Below, piece by piece: positions 5,470-8,302 of a stretch of 8,302 nucleotides of DNA (position 1 is the stretch's first letter; each line of letters starts with the position of its first letter). Below the pieces are notes generated by a model. The model saw only the letters and a program-made list of their open reading frames with translations, did no database searches and was not told the origin of the DNA. Both the position numbers and the translations under genes were made by a program. Source of the DNA: an uncultured Alistipes sp. (lineage in GTDB: Bacteria > Bacteroidota > Bacteroidia > Bacteroidales > Rikenellaceae); NCBI GenBank assembly GCA_947174295.1, contig CAMWIG010000083.1, forward strand, positions 1-8,302, read 5' to 3'.

Positions 5470-6708
5470 TTGGAACACATATCACTTTCGGAACTCCACC
5501 GCCGCGTGCGCGCGGCCCTCGACGGCGCCTTCGCGCTGCCGCTGTGGGTCAGCGCCGAGATTTCGGAGCTCAAAGTCAACTACTCGGGGCACTGCTATCT
5601 GGAACTCGTCGAGAAGGGCGCGACGGACGGCGTGCCGCGCGCCCAGGCACGGGCGACGATATGGAGATCGCGATATGCGCAGCTCGCGCCGTGGTTCGCC
5701 TCGCAGACGGGGCAGCCTCTCGCGGCCGGCGTTCGCATCCTCGCCCGTGTGGCGGCGACATATCACGAGGTCTACGGCTTCTCGCTCAACATAATCGACA
5801 TAGACCCGTCGTACACACTGGGCGACATGGAGCTGCGGCGCCAGCAGACCATCGCGCAGCTGCACGCCGACGGCGTGTGGGACATGAACCGCGAACTGCC
5901 GCTCGGCCCGATAGTACGGCGGCTGGCCGTCGTGTCGAGCGCCAACGCCGCCGGATATCAGGACTTCTGCAACGAGCTGCGCACGGGCGGCTACGCCTTT
6001 CGCGTGACGCTCTTCGACGCCTTCATGCAGGGCGCGGCAGCCGAGGAGTCGATTGTCGCGGCATTGGAACGCGTCGCCGACCAGGCGGAGCGGTTCGACG
6101 CTGCGGTCATCATCCGCGGCGGCGGCTCGGTCGCCGACCTTAACTGCTTCAACTCCTACCGCCTGGCGTCGCACGTAGCGCAGTTCCCGCTGCCCGTACT
6201 GACCGGCATAGGCCACGACAAGGATATCAGCGTGGCCGACATGGTCGCCCACACGCCGCTCAAAACACCGACGGCCGTCGCCGCATGGCTCGTCGACCGC
6301 ATGATGCAGGCCGAAGCCGCCGTCGACCGTGCCGCCCTGCAATTGCAGGATACCGTCGCAGCCGCCATGCGCCGCCACGAACTGCATCTCGAACGCACGA
6401 ACGGCGAGCTGCGGCGCCTGTGCTCGGAATTCGCCGTGCGCAGCCGCTCGGCGCTCGATACCGCTCGGCGCATGCTGCCCGTGCTTGTCGAAAACTTCAC
6501 GGCCCGCGAACGCGCACGGCTCGACACTTCGGCCGAGCTCGTGGAGGGACGCTCGCCGAAGCGGATAATGAAGCTGGGATTCTCCGTCGTGCGCATGAAC
6601 GGCGGCGCCGTCACCGGCGCGGCCGGACTCCGCCCGGGCGACCGTCTCGACATCGAACTGGCCGACGGCTCGGTGACAGCCGAGGTGTCCGGCACGGCAC
6701 AGCCGTAA
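5470..6708 (+). CDS. xseA: Exodeoxyribonuclease VII large subunit
   Basis: A 412-residue catalytic subunit of exonuclease VII, which with several XseB subunits degrades single-stranded DNA from both ends in repair. Residues 1-110 form the OB-fold DNA-binding domain (WVSAEISELKVNYSGHCYLEL, with GHCY near 40-43). Residues 120-330 hold the catalytic domain, and the following Ala/Arg/Glu-rich helices form the long coiled coil that binds XseB. Residues matching the E. coli active site are present: Asp165 in AGYQDF, Arg216 in RGGGS, and His249 and Asp252 in GIGHDKD. The C-terminus has the expected RSPKRIMKLGFSVVR block. The start is TTG at 5470. No ATG or GTG is available nearby, and the MEHISLSELH opening fits the family. 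It sits directly after a heptamer repeat array. xseB, often next door, does not follow here. Confidence 0.93.
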   Translation: MEHISLSELHRRVRAALDGAFALPLWVSAEISELKVNYSGHCYLELVEKGATDGVPRAQARATIWRSRYAQLAPWFASQTGQPLAAGVRILARVAATYHEVYGFSLNIIDIDPSYTLGDMELRRQQTIAQLHADGVWDMNRELPLGPIVRRLAVVSSANAAGYQDFCNELRTGGYAFRVTLFDAFMQGAAAEESIVAALERVADQAERFDAAVIIRGGGSVADLNCFNSYRLASHVAQFPLPVLTGIGHDKDISVADMVAHTPLKTPTAVAAWLVDRMMQAEAAVDRAALQLQDTVAAAMRRHELHLERTNGELRRLCSEFAVRSRSALDTARRMLPVLVENFTARERARLDTSAELVEGRSPKRIMKLGFSVVRMNGGAVTGAAGLRPGDRLDIELADGSVTAEVSGTAQP

Positions 6709-6894
6709 CCGCACGCCTGCACGCAACCGAGCCCGAGCACACACCGCCGGAACCGCCGCCCGCAGCAACGCATGCGGACAGCAGCCGCACGCCGCACCCT
6801 AACACCCGGCGCCTCAACCGTTCCGAAGCCGCACCCTCGCATCCCGATTCAGGACATTACGGCAGAGCCGAATACCGACCGTTACGGCACATCT

Positions 6895-6918
6895 CGTGCG
6901 GAGAATCGGTTCCGCACG
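6895..6918 (+). terminator. Possible xseA terminator hairpin
   Basis: CGTGCGGA (6895-6902) pairs perfectly over 8 bp with TCCGCACG (6911-6918) across an 8-nt loop, followed by CTTTCG. It lies 186 bp after the xseA stop, which is far, and the T tract is short, so the assignment is tentative. Confidence 0.4.
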
Positions 6919-6944
6919 CTTTCGCCCCGACCGCGGAAGATACG

Positions 6945-6977
6945 AAAATCCCCGTCGACCTTTCGGAAGACGGGGAT
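6945..6977 (-). terminator. Intrinsic terminator of rpmE2
   Basis: On the minus strand ATCCCCGTC (6977-6969) pairs with GACGGGGAT (6956-6948) over 9 bp across a 12-nt loop. Three more T residues follow (6947-6945), giving ATTTTCG. It starts 28 bp after the rpmE2 stop codon and has the classic form of a GC stem plus U tail. Confidence 0.75.
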
Positions 6978-7005
6978 ATCTGCGAACTTCGAAGCGCCGT
7001 CGGGC

Positions 7006-7272
7006 TTATTTCGCGTTCTTCTTATCGTAGCGTTTTGCGTAGCGGCTCATAAACTTATCGACGCGACCAGCGGTGTCAACCAACTTCATCTTACCGGTGT
7101 AGAACGGGTGCGACGTGTTGGAAATTTCCATCTTATACACGGGATAGGTTTCGCCGTTCACTTCGATGGTCTCTTTTGTCGAAACGGCGGACCTGCACAA
7201 AAACACGTGGTCATTCGACATGTCCTTGAATGCCACTAAACGATAATTCTCAGGGTGAATACCTTTTTTCAT
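7006..7272 (-). CDS. rpmE2: 50S ribosomal protein L31, type B
   Basis: An 88-residue ribosomal protein of the large subunit that helps bridge the two subunits. The opening MKKGIHPENYRLVAFKDMS, the block EISNTSHPFYTGK at 49-61, and GRVDKFMSRY at 69-78 are characteristic of type B L31. The zinc-binding CxxC pair of type A proteins is absent. The only cysteine is Cys26, so this is the zinc-independent form. The length is normal for the type. The ATG at 7272 is the family start. The gene stands alone between a well-formed TTG-N19-TATCTTTG promoter and a hairpin terminator. A perfect 14-bp palindrome lies at the predicted transcription start and may be an operator. In other phyla, zinc-free L31 copies are often repressed by Zur, but whether that applies here cannot be told. 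Confidence 0.95.
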   Translation of the reverse strand: MKKGIHPENYRLVAFKDMSNDHVFLCRSAVSTKETIEVNGETYPVYKMEISNTSHPFYTGKMKLVDTAGRVDKFMSRYAKRYDKKNAK

Positions 7273-7288
7273 TTCGTTCGTTTTGTTT

Positions 7289-7302
7289 AATTAGTACTAA
7301 TT
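7289..7302. promoter_or_regulatory. Palindrome at the predicted rpmE2 start of transcription
   Basis: AATTAGTACTAATT is a perfect 14-bp palindrome. It lies 7 bp downstream of the -7 box, so it would cover the first bases of the rpmE2 transcript. That is a good position for a repressor operator. It could also be chance in an AT-rich leader. Confidence 0.4.
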
Positions 7303-7309
7303 TGCGGGG

Positions 7310-7339
7310 CAAAGATAATAAATTCCCGGCAATTGACAA
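7310..7339 (-). promoter_or_regulatory. rpmE2 promoter with -33 and -7 boxes
   Basis: On the minus strand ATTG (TTG at 7339-7337) is followed by exactly 19 bp and then TATCTTTG (7317-7310). This fits the Bacteroidota promoter pattern of a TTTG-like -33 element and a TAnnTTTG -7 element. The -7 box ends 37 bp before the ATG. This is the best-formed promoter in the window. Confidence 0.75.
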
Positions 7340-7515
7340 TCGCTTCCGGCTTTTTTTTGCATGCACGGCGCATTTTTCATAGGCGCATGCGCCGCACCGC
7401 CGCATACATCGCTATCGGCCAACGACATACCGGCCGAAAAAATGCTTTTTTGAAAATTGTCGATAATTTTTTAATAAATTTTACAATCGCCGGCGGCACG
7501 ATACGCTTTTCGGAT

Positions 7516-7523
7516 TAATTTTG
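7516..7523 (+). promoter_or_regulatory. Candidate -7 promoter box for the lipoprotein gene
   Basis: TAATTTTG matches TAnnTTTG exactly just downstream of an AT-rich patch. No good -33 element is seen 19-21 bp upstream. If used, it gives a leader of about 190 nt before the ATG at 7720. A weaker near match, TAAATTTT at 7604-7611, would give a shorter leader. Confidence 0.4.
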
Positions 7524-7646
7524 CCTGTACGAAAAGATATGCAGAGCTTTGCGGAGACGCACCCCTACTCACCGCCACGACCTATCCTGACATCGTCCGA
7601 GTATAAATTTTCGATTTGCGACGTTCGTTTTCCAGTCTCGACCCCA

Positions 7647-7660
7647 CCGAACATGTTCGG
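7647..7660. promoter_or_regulatory. 14-bp palindrome in the lipoprotein leader
   Basis: CCGAACATGTTCGG is a perfect palindrome 59 bp before the ATG of the lipoprotein gene. It may be an operator for a dimeric regulator. It looks like a Gram-positive LexA box (CGAAC-N4-GTTCG) but has only 2 bp between the half sites, so I do not call it LexA. Confidence 0.4.
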
Positions 7661-7719
7661 CTCTGCACTCGACTCCCGAAGACGGACGTATTTTCAAACA
7701 ATTTAACTAAAACAAAGCC

Positions 7720-8302
7720 ATGAGAAATTCTCTATTGCAACGCGGCATGCTACTGCTCGCCGCAACGGCCGCCTTCGTCGGATGCACTGACGACGACACC
7801 GACAAGCCCAAACTCCCGACCGTCGAAATCACGGAGATCGGCTCTTCCGACCAGACCGTCGAATTTACCGTAACGGCGTCGGGAGCAGACGAATGTGCCT
7901 ACGTATTCGACTCGGCTGATAAAATCGGAACCGAGAATTTCGACGCCGAGACGGTATTCGCCCTTGGCGAACGCGTCGACCTGACTGCCAGCGCACCGAT
8001 AAGCAAGCCGATAGCACCCGGAACCCAATACGTAGTGTTCGCGGCCGCCAGAAACGCCGTCGGCTACGGCAAGGTCGAACGATGCGACCTCAACGTCCCC
8101 AACCTCGTCGACGTGGAAGTTTCCGAAATAACCAAAAGCTCGTTCACGTTCACCGTCAAAACCGACGGCGAGCGCGCGTACAAATACGTCACCATGCCGG
8201 CGCAGTACCTCGAACAGGTTTACGAAGTGCAGCAGGCCGTAAACGACTCCGAGAAGAACATGGCCGCCATGCGCTATCTGGCGTGGTACGGATTCAAGGA
8301 CA
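7720..8302 (+). CDS. Surface lipoprotein with Ig/FN3-like domains, 5' part
   Basis: The frame opens at the ATG at 7720 and runs off the right edge, showing 194 residues. The N-terminus is a lipoprotein signal: basic residues at 2 and 8, a hydrophobic core, and a lipobox ending FVGC with the lipid site at Cys22. The residues after it, TDDDTD, resemble the acidic surface export signal of Bacteroidota lipoproteins, so the protein probably faces outside. Residues of about 32-115 form one beta-sandwich-like unit that starts with LPTVEITEI and ends in a YVVFAAARNAVGYG strand pair. A second unit begins near 119 (VDVEVSEITKSSFTFTVK) and then runs into a helical stretch. The repeated 'V-E-I-T-E-I ... 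F-T-V' opening suggests tandem FN3 or Ig-like modules. The function is unknown, and the C-terminal part that might show it lies beyond the window. Confidence 0.8.
   Translation, partial: MRNSLLQRGMLLLAATAAFVGCTDDDTDKPKLPTVEITEIGSSDQTVEFTVTASGADECAYVFDSADKIGTENFDAETVFALGERVDLTASAPISKPIAPGTQYVVFAAARNAVGYGKVERCDLNVPNLVDVEVSEITKSSFTFTVKTDGERAYKYVTMPAQYLEQVYEVQQAVNDSEKNMAAMRYLAWYGFKD

Larger units (their letters stand above)
6709..7005. other. Gene-free convergent gap between xseA and rpmE2
   Basis: This 297-bp stretch is GC-rich, with many GCCG and CCGC words but no credible coding region. Short open frames crossing it have no recognisable protein features and arise from GC-rich sequence. It holds one hairpin at 6895-6918 that may end the xseA transcript and the rpmE2 terminator at 6945-6977. 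No XseB-like small protein is encoded. Confidence 0.6.
7340..7719. other. Gene-free divergent region upstream of the lipoprotein gene
   Basis: About 380 bp without a credible gene. It holds a run of eight T (7351-7358), a 12-bp palindrome GGCGCATGCGCC (7382-7393), and a 6-bp stem TCGGCC/GGCCGA (7415-7437) leading into AAAAAATGCTTTTTT. An AT-rich patch to about 7484 follows, and then a candidate promoter at 7516. A short open frame at 7521-7706 with a TTG start has no protein-like features and is not called as a gene. Confidence 0.5.

Noticed and set aside
5482..6768. 428-codon open frame on the minus strand, antisense to xseA
   Set aside because: xseA matches its family along its full length with intact active-site residues. 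The antisense frame is Arg/Ala/Val-rich and shows no protein features.
6772..7239. 155-codon plus-strand frame that might be a small gene after xseA
   Set aside because: Its second half is simply the reverse strand of rpmE2, and its first half is Arg/Pro/Thr-rich GC filler. It does not resemble XseB.
7647..7660. LexA (SOS) box
   Set aside because: The half sites CGAAC and GTTCG match the Gram-positive box, but the spacing is 2 bp rather than 4, and the downstream gene is a surface lipoprotein, not a repair gene.
7521..7706. 61-codon frame in the lipoprotein leader
   Set aside because: It has a TTG start with no supporting signal, no protein-like pattern, and it covers the predicted leader and palindrome.

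Overview
The window looks like ordinary chromosome from a GC-rich Bacteroidota gut-type organism. Alistipes or a close Rikenellaceae relative is my best guess, and it is an inference. The basis is fourfold. Several intergenic regions carry TAnnTTTG -7 boxes, typical of Bacteroidota promoters. Shine-Dalgarno sequences are mostly absent. There is a Bacteroidota-style serine palmitoyltransferase. A lipoprotein has an acidic stretch right after its lipid cysteine, as in Bacteroidota surface export signals.

Layout. Positions 1-1154 (+) hold two adjacent genes: the 3' end of an unrecognised protein, then a secreted beta-rich protein, followed by a hairpin terminator. A convergent gap with further inverted repeats leads to a three-helix membrane protein on the minus strand (1327-2298). 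Next come a COG0731-like radical SAM protein (2449-3219, -) and serine palmitoyltransferase (3302-4573, -), separated by a strong terminator. Divergent from spt is a small exported protein that joins a SusC-plug-like segment to a TonB C-terminal-like domain (4736-5275, +). Then comes the exonuclease VII large subunit xseA (5470-6708, +). After a gene-free gap, ribosomal protein L31 type B (7006-7272, -) lies divergent from a surface lipoprotein that runs off the right edge (7720-8302, +).

The genes do not form one pathway. spt serves sphingolipid synthesis, xseA DNA repair, and rpmE2 translation. Four products are exported or membrane proteins of unknown role. I see no tRNA, rRNA, CRISPR array, insertion sequence or phage gene, and no convincing new multi-gene system.

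The most distinctive features are four. The plug-like/TonB-like mini-protein is an unusual combination. Two 35-bp arrays of a 7-bp ATTGCTA-like repeat abut gene ends. A perfect 14-bp palindrome sits at the predicted transcription start of rpmE2. A second perfect 14-bp palindrome lies in the leader of the lipoprotein gene.
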